Source: Streptomyces clavuligerus (GTDB lineage Bacteria; Actinomycetota; Actinomycetes; Streptomycetales; Streptomycetaceae). Taken from it: a DNA stretch of 64,000 nucleotides. The notes beneath the pieces were generated by a model, which was not told the origin of the DNA, did no database searches, and was given only the letters and a program-made list of their open reading frames with translations. The stretch spans positions 434,001-498,000 of the forward strand of contig NZ_CP027859.1 in the NCBI RefSeq assembly GCF_005519465.1. Direction: 5' to 3'. The position numbers and the translations under genes are program-made. Below are positions 17,523-26,165 of the stretch, one piece after another (the stretch's first letter is position 1; every line of letters begins with the position of its first letter).

Positions 17523-18265
17523 GGGACGATGTGGCGGAGGTAGGCGTTGGGGTTGCCCAGGTAGCGGCGCCAGTGGTCGACCAGCTCCAGGTCCTCCCAC
17601 GCGGTGCGGCGGAAGCCGTGGTCGCCGACCTCGATAACGTCCGCGCCAGGCGTGGCGGCCAGGATGGGCGAGTGTGTGGCGCAGACAACCTGGGCACTGC
17701 GCTCGCCGAGCTGGTGCATCAGCCCGACGAGCTGGAGGCACGCGGTGAACGACAGCGCGGCCTCGGGCTCGTCCATGACGTAGAAGCCGGGAGCGTCGAA
17801 CATGGCCCGGAACATGGTGAGAAAGCCCTCGCCGTGGCTCATGGCGCTGGTGTCCTCGTCCCAGTACCCGGGGACGCCGCCGAGGTTCTCGGTCATGTCG
17901 AACGCGGTCTCGGCCCGGAGGAAGAAGCCCTTCTTGCTCCGGCGAGGGCCGGCGAGCATCCGGGCCCCGGCCCGGGTTGTGTCCGCGCGCAACACTTCAC
18001 CCAGCGGGGTCCTCGTCGGATCGGGCCGCCCGTGGACCCGGGCCAGGCGCCCGCCGTACGCGTCCAGCTTGAAGCTCTCCGCGATGGCCTCGACCAGCGT
18101 GGACTTCCCCGAGCCGTTGTCCCCGACCAGGAACGTCACCGGCCGCATGAAGGTCAGCCCCTCGTTGAGGAGCTGCGCGACCGCAGGCACCGTGAACGGC
18201 CACCGAGCACGCTCAGCGCGGTCCGGGGCCAGCCCGTGCGGTACGAAGACCCGGTCGACAAACAC
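17519..18265 (-). CDS. AAA/ABC-type ATPase
   Basis: The 248-residue protein contains a single ABC-like ATPase domain of the SMC/RecF-related kind. Walker A is GDNGSGKST (48-56), a degenerate signature is SHGEGF, Walker B is YVMDEPEAALS and the His switch is CATHSP. There are no membrane segments. Proteins of this family are often annotated simply as AAA ATPases and the substrate is unclear. The GTG start follows AGGAG with four bases of spacing. It begins eight bases after the radical SAM stop and overlaps the phosphotransferase start. Confidence 0.85.
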   Translation of the reverse strand: MFVDRVFVPHGLAPDRAERARWPFTVPAVAQLLNEGLTFMRPVTFLVGDNGSGKSTLVEAIAESFKLDAYGGRLARVHGRPDPTRTPLGEVLRADTTRAGARMLAGPRRSKKGFFLRAETAFDMTENLGGVPGYWDEDTSAMSHGEGFLTMFRAMFDAPGFYVMDEPEAALSFTACLQLVGLMHQLGERSAQVVCATHSPILAATPGADVIEVGDHGFRRTAWEDLELVDHWRRYLGNPNAYLRHIVP

Positions 18266-18272
18266 GTTGCTC

Positions 18273-19184
18273 CTAGTCGTAGTTCGGCTGGCAGCCCCCT
18301 TTTGGCGTACAGGGACCCGCTCCGGTGGGCCAGCAGGAGGGGTTGCAGGCAGGTCCGCAGGCCGGCCCGCATTTCGGGTCGCACGGCGGCGGGGGCTTCG
18401 GTTTCCCGTCCGCCATGGTCACCTCGCGGGCGGCAAAGTCGGCCGCCAGCTCCTCCCGTACCCGCTGGGCTCCGGGGCTGGCCAGGATATCGGCCAGGGC
18501 GGTGTCCATCACGTTCCCGACGGGCAGCCAGCGGGAGAACACGCACGGCCACACCGAGCCGTCGGGGGACACGGCGATCACCCCGGAGACGCAGTGACCG
18601 CAGAGCTGGGAGGTGTCGGGCGTGCACTCACGTCCGCCTCGGCCGACCTGTCGCAGCCGGTCCGTGCCGATCTGCCGGACCCCGATCGTCTCCAGCTCCC
18701 GCTGGGCGGCGACGGTCCGCTGTCCTTCGCGTACGTCGATGACGCCCGCTCGCAGGGGGATCTCCCGGCGGACGGCCTCGGCGATGTTCGCCCGGGTCCG
18801 GGCGTGGCTCGGACGGCCGGTGACGGCGGCGTGCTCGGCCGGGTCATCCGAGTAGTAGCTGGTCGCCAGGGAGACCCCGTCCCGCTCCAGTACCGGCCAG
18901 AGCCCTTCGGGGACGTGGACGAGGTTGGAGAACACCTCCACCCGCAGCCCGCGGTCGAGCGCGTACCCGATCAGGCCGGGAAGGCCGGGGTGAAGCATGG
19001 GCTCGCCACCGATGAACTGCACCGCAGTGACGCCCTGGGCGGAGAGCTGCCCGATCACCCGGCGCCAGTCCTCCAGCCTCATACTCCCGTGGCTACCGTG
19101 AGGGCCGGAGTCGGCATAACAGTGCTCGCAGAGAAGTTGGCACTTCCCCGTGATCTCCAGCCAGGCGAACCGAATGTCACTCAC
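18273..19184 (-). CDS. Radical SAM enzyme with CxPx cysteine-rich tail
   Basis: The 303-residue enzyme has the radical SAM cluster motif CQLLCEHC (Cys15, 19, 22), followed by FIGGEPMLHP. A C-terminal SPASM-like region contains CGHC and WPCVFSRWLPVGNV. The last 35 or so residues are unusual: five cysteines spaced exactly four apart with proline (CDPKCGPACGPACNPSC), then two more. The GTG at 19184 has GGGGAGG six bases upstream and overlaps the previous stop. Twitch/SPASM enzymes often modify peptides, but no clear precursor peptide is identified here. Confidence 0.88.
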   Translation of the reverse strand: MSDIRFAWLEITGKCQLLCEHCYADSGPHGSHGSMRLEDWRRVIGQLSAQGVTAVQFIGGEPMLHPGLPGLIGYALDRGLRVEVFSNLVHVPEGLWPVLERDGVSLATSYYSDDPAEHAAVTGRPSHARTRANIAEAVRREIPLRAGVIDVREGQRTVAAQRELETIGVRQIGTDRLRQVGRGGRECTPDTSQLCGHCVSGVIAVSPDGSVWPCVFSRWLPVGNVMDTALADILASPGAQRVREELAADFAAREVTMADGKPKPPPPCDPKCGPACGPACNPSCWPTGAGPCTPKGGCQPNYD

Positions 19185-19528
19185 TCGTTGCCTCCCCATG
19201 AAACAGACTGGGAACCGATCCACACCGGGCGATACCCCCGCGACAACCGGGCCATGCCGGTCTCGACCTGGCCACGACTACGGCTCAACCTGTCCGCCCG
19301 GCTCGGCCGGTCCGGCGGGAACCCAGCCGCCTCATCGCCGAGGCCGAGCTCCCCCCATCCTTCTTCACTGCCTCCGCCGCAACTCCGGGCCCTGATGCTC
19401 GCCGCCAACATGGACGTCACCCGGCACACGTCACTCCACTCGGCACGGAAGACGGCGAGGACCGGCCCGGCGGCCCTGACCACCTTCGCGTCGAAGTCCG
19501 CGTCGGTGACCTTCACGACCGTTCTCAT
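19181..19528 (-). CDS. Thioredoxin-like protein lacking the CxxC motif
   Basis: The first 45 or so residues (VVKVTDADFDAKVV, GPVLAVFRAEWSDVC) clearly resemble the thioredoxin N-terminus, but the usual WCGPC is replaced by WSDVC, leaving only the second cysteine. The remaining 70 residues are not recognisably thioredoxin-like and may include a shifted frame. The stop at 19181 forms a GTGA overlap with the radical SAM start, which argues that the frame's end is used. The ATG at 19528 has AAGGAG eight bases upstream. It may be a chaperone-like or decayed thioredoxin for the downstream enzyme. Confidence 0.55.
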   Translation of the reverse strand: MRTVVKVTDADFDAKVVRAAGPVLAVFRAEWSDVCRVTSMLAASIRARSCGGGSEEGWGELGLGDEAAGFPPDRPSRADRLSRSRGQVETGMARLSRGYRPVWIGSQSVSWGGNE

Positions 19529-19606
19529 GGGCATCACTCCTTCACGGTGAAACGGGCAGCGGCGGTCCGCCGATGCCGGGCGCGCGGGCCGCTGAGGCCG
19601 GACTTC

Positions 19607-19884
19607 CTACCCGATCACAATGAACGTGAACGCCCGGTCGTTCTGGTTGTTCTCGGCGTCTCCCGTGGCGACCTTGAACGATTCCTTCGTGATGCTGCGG
19701 ATGACCGAGTTAGCCCGGATCTGGTAGCCCCGTAGAGAGTCGTGGTGGGCGCGGGCTGGTTCTCGAACTTCGCGTTGAAGGTGATGACGTACTCTCCCGC
19801 GCCGGTCTTCGTGACCGTGAATCCCGTTCCGGACGCGATGGTGCCGTCGCCGTTGACGGTTCCCCAAACCTGCATCGCCGCCAT
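19607..19884 (-). pseudogene. Small beta-rich protein, split by a frameshift in GGGG
   Basis: From the ATG at 19884 (GGAAGGATC upstream) the frame encodes MQVWGTVNGDGTIASG, GEYVITFNAKFENQPAP and TTTLYG. The continuation, YQIRANSVIRSITKE to DRAFTFIVIG, lies in the other frame ending at 19607. The shift occurs in GGGG at 19728-19731; one missing G, or a -1 ribosomal slip, would give about 93 residues. The pattern (GtI.sGsGFTV..tG.Y.ItF ... RxFxFI.IG) resembles small proteins or domains found at the tips of secreted or phage-tail proteins. It lies 78 bp upstream of the thioredoxin-like gene. Confidence 0.55.
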
Positions 19885-20509
19885 GACGGATCCTTCCGGT
19901 GGCGGAATTCGGCACCAAGGTGCCGCCCGATGACCGAGCCGCCCCTGGCGGCCGACAGATTCAGTGCAGCGGCATTCCCCCACTGTCCACGGCCCCGGGT
20001 TCCGGCATCCTCCGCGCCTGCCGGGTTCGAGTCATATACACCAGGCATCGTCACCCGCAGTGACGTTCACCCAGAACACCTCTGATCAGACTTCACCCGA
20101 AGAGGTAATACCGTCCCGTATAAACCAGCCCAATTCAGCCATGCACCCGCAGGTCATGGCCATTCCATGGCGGATCAGCGGAATGCCGCACGTTACCGGG
20201 AAGGGAGATACCTGCCCTGGAGTACCGGAGGTGAGGCACCGCCATGCCCCAGGAAGGGCACCCGGAGGGGGCGGGCTGGAGCCGCTCCGCGCGGCCAAGG
20301 CACACGGAACGGGACGGCTTCGGCAGCCGGTCCAGCCGGACGGGCCACCGCGCCGGGCAGCGGCCCGGAGCGGACCCGGGGTACCGGTGGCAAGCGTCTC
20401 TTCTCGGTATGTGATCTCGGCACAGACCACATGTCGGCAAGTGTGATGCCCTCGGGTAAAAGCTCCATGCCGTAACGCGTGCCGTTGCCATGGAGCAGGA
20501 GGAATCAGC
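19885..20509. other. 624-bp stretch without a clear gene
   Basis: Short frames occur on both strands, for example a minus-strand ORF beginning near 20468, but none resembles a known family and codon patterns are inconsistent. The 19890-20200 part has slightly lower G+C than its surroundings. I could not identify a terminator or promoter with confidence. Confidence 0.35.
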
Positions 20510-22921
20510 TCAACCAGGGGTGCCTCGCCCGCTGTCCGCCAGCAGGGCGCAGGCCTCCGCCTCCTCGGGGGTGCCGAGGCCCGCGCACAGAGCCAGGGCC
20601 TCCCGCCAGCGGGCGCGGGCGGGGGCCGGGTGGCCGAGGGAGTCCAGGGCGTGCCCCAGGGTGAGGAGGGCGCAGGCGTGGATGGTGTCGCCGCCGACGC
20701 AGCCGAGGGTGAGGGCTGTCTCGGCGTGGTGGAGTGCGTTCTTGGGGTTGTGCGGGAGGTGGGCCTGGGCGATGCGGACGTGGGTGGTGCCTTCCCAGAG
20801 TCGTTCCCGGCTGTCCTGGAAACCCTTCAGTGCTTGCTGGAGCTGTTCAAGGGCTTGTGTGTGCCGGCCTGCCTTAATCAGCGCGATGCCGAGGGAGTAG
20901 CGGGCATTCGCGACGCGCAGATGGGTTCCCTGCTGGAGCAGGATGCCGAGTCCTCGCCGGGCCAGCTGGAGGGCTTCGTCCGTTTGGCCCTGAGTGAGGT
21001 TCACGCGGGAGAGATTGCACAGGAGGTTACCCTCAGACACCTTGTTGCCCGTCGTGCGGTAGTGGTCGAGAGATTTCCGGAAGAAGTGTCCGGCGTCGTC
21101 GATCCGCCCCTGGTTGAAGGCGCTGATTCCCTGGTCGTTGACGGCCCAGTAGAGGCACGTCGGGTCATCCGCGTGCCGGGCGAGGGACTCGGCCGCTCGT
21201 GCGTGCTCGTCGGCCTCCCCGTAGCGGCCCGCCGTCATATGGACGGCCGCGAGAGCGGTGTGGGCGCGGCCCTGGCTGCGCAGGTCGCCTGCAGTGCGGG
21301 CGGCGGTGAGGACGGCGCGTGCGGCGGTTTCGTACTGGAGGGAGCTGGTGCCTGATTCGGCGAGTTTATGGGCGGCCCAGAGCAGGTCGGCGGCGTGGCG
21401 GAGGTGCCCGTCGGCCGCGGACTGGCGGGCGCAGGCCAGGATGGTGTCCGCCTCGGCCCAGAGCCAGTCCAGGGCTTCGTGCCGGCCGGGGAAGGGCAGT
21501 CCGCGGTGGTCGGCGTGCTCCAGGTGGCGTGGCAGCCAGCAGCCGGGCTCCTCGGCGGTGTAGACGTGGGTGGCGGTGGCCAGGTAGAAGGCGAGCAGTC
21601 GCAGGAGCGCGGCTCTGGTGGTGTCGGTTGGTTCGTCCTGTTCGGCGCGGGAGCGGGCGTAGAGGCGGACGAGGTCGTGGAAGCGGTAGCGGCCGGGGGC
21701 GGCGGGTTCCAGGAGTGAGGTGTCGACCAGGGATTCCAGCAGGGCCTCGGCGGCCGGGGGCTGCAGGGCGAGCAGCGCGGAGGCGGCGTCGAGGGAGATG
21801 TCGGGGCCGTCGGGGAGGCTGAGGAGCCGGAAGGCGCGGGCGGTTTCCGGTTCCAGCTGGCTGTATCCGACGGTGAAGGTGGCGTGGACGGCCAGGTCCC
21901 CGGTGGCCAGTTCGTCTATTCTGCGGTGCTCGTCGGCGAGCTTCGCGGCGAGGACGGAGACGGTCCAGGTGCGGCGGGCGGCCAGCCGGGAGGCCGCGAT
22001 CCGGATCGCCAGCGGCAGGAAGCCGCAGGCGGCGGCGGTGGCACGGGCGGCCTCCGGCTCGGCGGCCACCCGGTCCCGGCCGGTGATCCGGGTGAAGAGC
22101 GTCAGGGCTTCGCCGGGGGTGAGTACCTCCAGGTCCACCGGCCGGGCGCCTTCCAGGCCGGTCATCCTGGCCCGGCTGGTCACCAGGACGGCGCAGTTGG
22201 CAGTACCGGGAAGCAGCGGCCGGACCTGGGCGGCGTCGCGGGCGTTGTCGAGGAGGACGAGGGTGCGGCGGCCCGCCAGCAGGGAGCGGTAGAGGGCCGT
22301 GCGGTCCTCCAGGGAGTCGGGGATCGCATCGTCGCGGACGCCGAGCGCGCGCAGGAACGAGCCCAGCGCCGCGGCCGCTGCCACGGGCTGGTTTCCCGCG
22401 CCCTGGAGGTCTGTGTAGAGCTGTCCGCCGGGGAAGTGCTCACGCACCCGGTGGGCTACCTGGACGGCCAGGGTCGTCTTGCCGATACCGCCGGTGCCGG
22501 TGATGGTCACCGTGTTTATCGCCGTCCCGGCGGCGGTGAGATGCTCGCTCAGCTCCCGCACCAGGGCAGCGCGGCCCGTGAAGTCGGCCATGGCGGGCGG
22601 CAACTGAAAAGGGGGAGCAGTGCGCGGCGCGTGGGGCGGGCCTTCCGCGTCGGCGGTGCGGAGGTCGGCCCGCCGGGCGTGGCCCCTGTGCGCGGCTTCC
22701 TCCAGCCGCCCGGCGGCGGTGGTGTCGAGTTCCAGGGCCTTGGCGAGGGCCAGTACCGTCCGCCGGTGGGGGCCCCGGGAACGGCCTCGCTCCAGATCGG
22801 CGACCGCACGTACGCTCAGTCCGGCGGTATGGGCCAGTTCCTCCTGGCTGAGTGCGGCACGCAGACGTAACGCGCGTAACTCCCGCCCCAGCTCCCCTAC
22901 TGCCGGTGGCCTGGTGTCCAT
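20510..22921 (-). CDS. HTH-NB-ARC-TPR transcriptional regulator (AfsR-like, no SARP domain)
   Basis: The 803-residue protein has an N-terminal XRE-type HTH (residues about 10-70, LSQEELAHTAGLSVRAVAD), then an NB-ARC ATPase with P-loop GTGGIGKTT (142-150), LVLLDNARDAAQV as Walker B, and VTSRARMTGL. A winged-helix region and TPR repeats to the end follow. The family includes signal-responsive activators of secondary metabolism and differentiation in Streptomyces. The ATG at 22921 with GAGGGGG seven bases upstream is chosen over a much longer open frame that runs through low-complexity sequence. The regulated genes are unknown. Confidence 0.88.
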   Translation of the reverse strand: MDTRPPAVGELGRELRALRLRAALSQEELAHTAGLSVRAVADLERGRSRGPHRRTVLALAKALELDTTAAGRLEEAAHRGHARRADLRTADAEGPPHAPRTAPPFQLPPAMADFTGRAALVRELSEHLTAAGTAINTVTITGTGGIGKTTLAVQVAHRVREHFPGGQLYTDLQGAGNQPVAAAAALGSFLRALGVRDDAIPDSLEDRTALYRSLLAGRRTLVLLDNARDAAQVRPLLPGTANCAVLVTSRARMTGLEGARPVDLEVLTPGEALTLFTRITGRDRVAAEPEAARATAAACGFLPLAIRIAASRLAARRTWTVSVLAAKLADEHRRIDELATGDLAVHATFTVGYSQLEPETARAFRLLSLPDGPDISLDAASALLALQPPAAEALLESLVDTSLLEPAAPGRYRFHDLVRLYARSRAEQDEPTDTTRAALLRLLAFYLATATHVYTAEEPGCWLPRHLEHADHRGLPFPGRHEALDWLWAEADTILACARQSAADGHLRHAADLLWAAHKLAESGTSSLQYETAARAVLTAARTAGDLRSQGRAHTALAAVHMTAGRYGEADEHARAAESLARHADDPTCLYWAVNDQGISAFNQGRIDDAGHFFRKSLDHYRTTGNKVSEGNLLCNLSRVNLTQGQTDEALQLARRGLGILLQQGTHLRVANARYSLGIALIKAGRHTQALEQLQQALKGFQDSRERLWEGTTHVRIAQAHLPHNPKNALHHAETALTLGCVGGDTIHACALLTLGHALDSLGHPAPARARWREALALCAGLGTPEEAEACALLADSGRGTPG

Positions 22922-23291
22922 GGCCGTGCCCCCTCGATCCGTGCGGTCGTGCCGAAGCCGTGCCCGGCTCCCTGGGTGTCCGGCTCGGTCCTTACCGTAC
23001 TGTCCGCCCCGGCGGCCGGGGTCGGTGTTTCCCGGCAGAATTACGCCGCTGGGTCTGCCGGTGAAGACTTCCTGGCGACGCAGAGGACACCACGGTTGGA
23101 TCGGGGTGTCCGGTACGGGACGGAGCGCTGCCCTGCCCGTACCAGGGCCGGCCGCGGACGGCGCCGATGTGCTACGGGGGTACACATCGGCGCCGGGCAC
23201 GGCCTGCGGGGGTTCCCGGTCCGAGGCGCGCTGGATGATCAGCCCCAAAGGTCGGTGGGCGGGCGGACGCCGCATTCGGCGGCGGGCACCC
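22922..23291. other. Upstream region of the NB-ARC regulator
   Basis: No gene is recognised. The stretch holds the regulator's promoter region and merges into the tandem heptanucleotide repeat at 23292. Confidence 0.35.
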
Positions 23292-23370
23292 GGGCTGCGG
23301 GCTGCGGGCTGCGGGCTGCGGGCTGCGGGCTGCGGGCTGCGGGCTGCGGGCTGCGGGCTGCGGGCTGCGG
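23292..23370 (+). repeat. Tandem GGGCTGC heptanucleotide repeat, 11 copies
   Basis: GGGCTGC is repeated eleven times without interruption, plus two extra bases. A seven-base unit shifts the reading frame with each unit gained or lost, and three units encode seven codons in any frame. It lies at the left edge of the decayed NUDIX copy. Such tracts are prone to slippage. Confidence 0.95.
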
Positions 23371-23389
23371 CACATCCTCGCCGCCCGCA

Positions 23390-23715
23390 CCGAGTGCGGC
23401 CGAATCGGTCCGGGCCTGCGTCGTCCACGAGGCCCGCAAGAGGCCGGGCTCGTCTCCGGCCCCGCCGGCCTCCGCCTCGTGCACACCGTCCACATGCCCG
23501 GCACAGGTCCGGACGCAGCACCCGGATCAAGGACGGCCGGGAGTATCCCGATGATCCGGTGCGCAGCGAGGCCGCCCGGACGTACCGGCGCCGACGACTG
23601 CCAGCGGTCCGCCACCGACTGGGGGCACGCGCGCGGACACGTCATCGACACCGGCTTCCGCATCCCCGGGGCAGACCCTCCAGGCCGCCCTCCACCACTC
23701 CACACCACCGGCTGA
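23390..23715 (+). pseudogene. Decayed NUDIX and kinase fragments (second copy of the 12-14 kb block)
   Basis: Bases about 23395-23520 closely match the middle of the NUDIX gene at 11864; the segment encoding LVHTVHMPG is almost identical. Sequence then jumps directly to a copy of the last third of the P-loop kinase (YPDDPVRSEAARTYRRRR, GHVIDTGF and the end near 23715), skipping the whole methyltransferase-NUDIX fusion. Frames are not continuous. This is a paralogous block with an internal deletion, leading into PIG-L copy 2. Confidence 0.75.
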
Positions 23716-23863
23716 CCGGTACCGTCCACGCGAAGCATGCATCCGGCCCACTCGCCGTCCCCGAACCGGCACGCCCCAGTTCCCGAACGCTGTCCGGAGA
23801 GGATCCCTTCGCCATGACCGCCACCACCCCGCCACCGTCCCTGCCCATGCCGTCGGTGCTGGG

Positions 23864-24604
23864 GTGTTCGCCCATCCCGATGACGAAGCGCTGCTCCCCG
23901 AGGGTGTCCTGGCCAGGAACGCGGCCTCCGGGGGCCGCACCGCGGTTGTCACCGCCACCTGGGCATCGGACAGCCCTCGCGCGGCCGAGCTCGCCGACGC
24001 CCTCGCCGTGCTCGGCGCCAGCCTGCCGCGGATGCTCGGCTACGGCGACGCCCGCAACCCGGACGCCGCACCGGGCCGGGTCCGGCTGGTCGACGCACCG
24101 CTCGACGAAGTGATCGCCCGGCTCGTCGCCGAGATCCGGCAGTTCCAGCCTGACATCGTCATCGGGCACGACGCGCTCGGACAGATGACCGGGCACCCCG
24201 ACCACCGGCGCACCCACCAGGCGACCGTCCTCGCCGTCGAAGCCGCAGCACTCCCGGGCCTTCACCCGGAGGCCGGAAAGCCGTGGACGGTCGGCGCGCT
24301 GTACGCGGTGACCCACCCGGACTCCGGTGTCAGCGACCTCGCGCCGCTGCTCGCCGGGGTGGGCAAGAGCCTGCTGACGGTGCCCGACGCGTACGTCACC
24401 GCCACGGTCGACGTGACGCCGCAGATGGGCCGGAAGTGGGCGGCGATCCGCGCGCACCGCAGCCAGCTGGAGCGGCCAAGACCTCTTCCCGCTCTCCTGG
24501 ACCGTCTCGGCGAGCCGGTCCGGGCCCGGATTCTCGGCACCGAGTTCTACACCCGCATCAAGCTCGCCCCCGGTGGCGGCGCCGGTCGTCTTGGGGAGCT
24601 CTGA
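23864..24604 (+). CDS. PIG-L family deacetylase, copy 2
   Basis: The frame from GTG 23864 encodes 246 residues with the zinc motif AHPDDEA directly at the N-terminus, then ATWASDSPRAAEL, DIVIGHDALGQMTG and GHPDHRRTH (third ligand), as expected for GlcNAc-type deacetylases. An ATG at 23814 with GGAGAGGATC upstream is out of frame with AHPDDE, the same offset as in copy 1. Either GTG is the true start or both copies share an older frameshift. It is roughly 85-90 per cent identical to copy 1 until ILGTE. It may be functional if GTG 23864 is used. Confidence 0.75.
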   Translation: MFAHPDDEALLPEGVLARNAASGGRTAVVTATWASDSPRAAELADALAVLGASLPRMLGYGDARNPDAAPGRVRLVDAPLDEVIARLVAEIRQFQPDIVIGHDALGQMTGHPDHRRTHQATVLAVEAAALPGLHPEAGKPWTVGALYAVTHPDSGVSDLAPLLAGVGKSLLTVPDAYVTATVDVTPQMGRKWAAIRAHRSQLERPRPLPALLDRLGEPVRARILGTEFYTRIKLAPGGGAGRLGEL

Positions 24605-24666
24605 CCATCCGGTGCCTGTTGCCTGTGGCTGTGCCCGTCCGGTCCGGGTCCGGAGGCCGGGCCGGG

Positions 24667-25092
24667 TCAGCCGGTGGTGGTGCGCTGGGTGTCGGGAACC
24701 TGGGGCAGCCAGGACACCGCGGTGTCGCGGAAGGACTGGTTGACGGGTACGAGATCGTCGCCGTCGGGGTGGTCGAGGGCGGGCAGGTTGACGCCCATCC
24801 GGACATCGCCGTAGTCGAAGGCGGCGATGTGGCTGCCGCAGTCGGGGCAGAAGCCACGCCGGGTCTGGCCAGGGAAGGTGTCGTACCACTTCGGCTCACC
24901 ACCCTCGCCGGTCCAGGCGAACCCGTCGAGGGGGAAGGCGACCCACGACATCATCGGGCAGCCGCCGCGTTTTGGGCAGTCGGGACAACTGCAGGTGTGC
25001 GGGTAGTCCGGCGCGCCCTTGGCGGTGAATTAGATCTGCCCGCAGTGGCAGCCGCCGGTCCGGACGGCCACCGTGTCGGGTGTGGCGTTCAT
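24667..25092 (-). pseudogene. GFA-type (glutathione-dependent formaldehyde-activating family) gene with a nonsense codon
   Basis: From the ATG at 25092 the frame reads GGCHCGQI, then TAA (25032-25030), then FTAKGAPDYPHTCSCPDCPK and onward to 24667 in the same frame, 141 codons in total. The zinc ligands CHC, CSCPDC and FCPDCG of the GFA/CENP-V fold are all present on both sides of the stop. One codon therefore interrupts an otherwise intact gene. Restart at ATG 24954 would lose the first zinc-binding cysteines. Members are small zinc proteins with carbon-sulfur lyase activity; many are of unknown role. Confidence 0.85.
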
Positions 25093-25344
25093 CGGGTCAT
25101 CGTCCCTTGTTTTACCGTGCAGTTGACTTGCGTCAGTGTGTCATCGCCGTCAGGGTCTACGGGGTGTTCCCGGGCCGGGCTCATCCCCCGCACAGACGTT
25201 CGACGGTGGTCGGCCGTGTTCCTGCTGCGGGTCGTCGCGGGCCGGTACGCTCGCCGGGCCGGGGCGGGTATCCGCCGGGCAGCGACGCCCGAGCGGCGAG
25301 TGTTTTCGCCCGTTTTCCATCGTCGTGAGATCGGATTTGCCGAA

Positions 25345-26100
25345 GTGGTGCAGAGGGAAGTTCAGCAGCGGAAGATCGCCGTGTTCGGTGCCGGGTACAT
25401 CGGTCTGGTGACCGGGGCGTGCCTGGCGCAGCTGGGGCACGAGGTGGTGGTGCGGGACATCCAGCCGGAGCGGGTGCGGCTGCTGCGGTCGGGCGAGGTG
25501 CCGATCCACGAGCCGGGGCTGGGGGACCTGATCGCGCGGAACAAGGAGCGGCTGGTCTTCACCACCGGGCTGGAGGAGACGCTGGCGGGGGCGGAGGTGG
25601 CCTACGTCTGCGTGGACACGCCGCCGTCCGCGGCCGGGGACGCGGATCTGTCGCGGGTGTGGTCGGTGGTGGACTCGCTGGCGGGGGCCGGGCATCTGCG
25701 GGCGGTGGTGGTGAAGTCGACCGTGCCGGTGGGGACGGGGGCACGGGTGCGGGCGGCGCTGGACCGGGCGGGTCTCGGGCATGTCGGGTACGCGTCGAAT
25801 CCGGAGTTCACCGCGGAGGGACGGGCGGTGGAGGACTTCCTGGCGCCGGACCGGGTGGTGATCGGGTCCTCCGATGCGGAGACCGCCCGGCTGATCGGGG
25901 AGCTGCACGCCGGGGTGGACGGTCCGGTGGTGGTGATGGACGTCGAGTCGGCGGAGATGTCGAAGATGGCGGCGAACGCCTTGTTGGCGACGAAGATCAG
26001 CTTCATCAACGAGATCGCCACCCTCTGCGAGCTGACGGGCGGGGACGTGGAGATGGTAGCGAAGGCGGTGGGCATGGACCACCGGCTCGGGCCGCGCGTC
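25345..26100 (+). pseudogene. UDP-glucose/GDP-mannose dehydrogenase family, 3' truncated
   Basis: About 250 residues are clear: the NAD-binding GAGYIGLVTG, STVPVGTG, SNPEFTAEG, and the central-domain AEMSKMAANALLATKISF. The similarity stops after VGMDHRLGP, exactly where the catalytic GGSCFPKD block should begin, so the active-site Cys and the UDP-binding domain are missing. The frame then runs as unrelated sequence to 26409. Such enzymes oxidise nucleotide sugars to uronic acids; this one cannot. The start is taken as GTG 25345, without a strong ribosome binding site. Confidence 0.82.
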
Positions 26101-26165
26101 CCCAGGGCCTGCTTCAGCTTGGCGATCACGCGCCGCTTCTGCGCCGCCGGCTCAGCCGTCGCCGA

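Noticed and set aside
23292..23370. Repeat array considered as a CRISPR
   Set aside because: The unit is seven bases with no spacers and no cas genes nearby. It is a simple tandem repeat.
25030..25032. Recoding of the in-frame TAA in the GFA-type gene
   Set aside because: TAA is not used for selenocysteine or pyrrolysine, and no recoding element is visible. Mutation or sequencing error is simpler.
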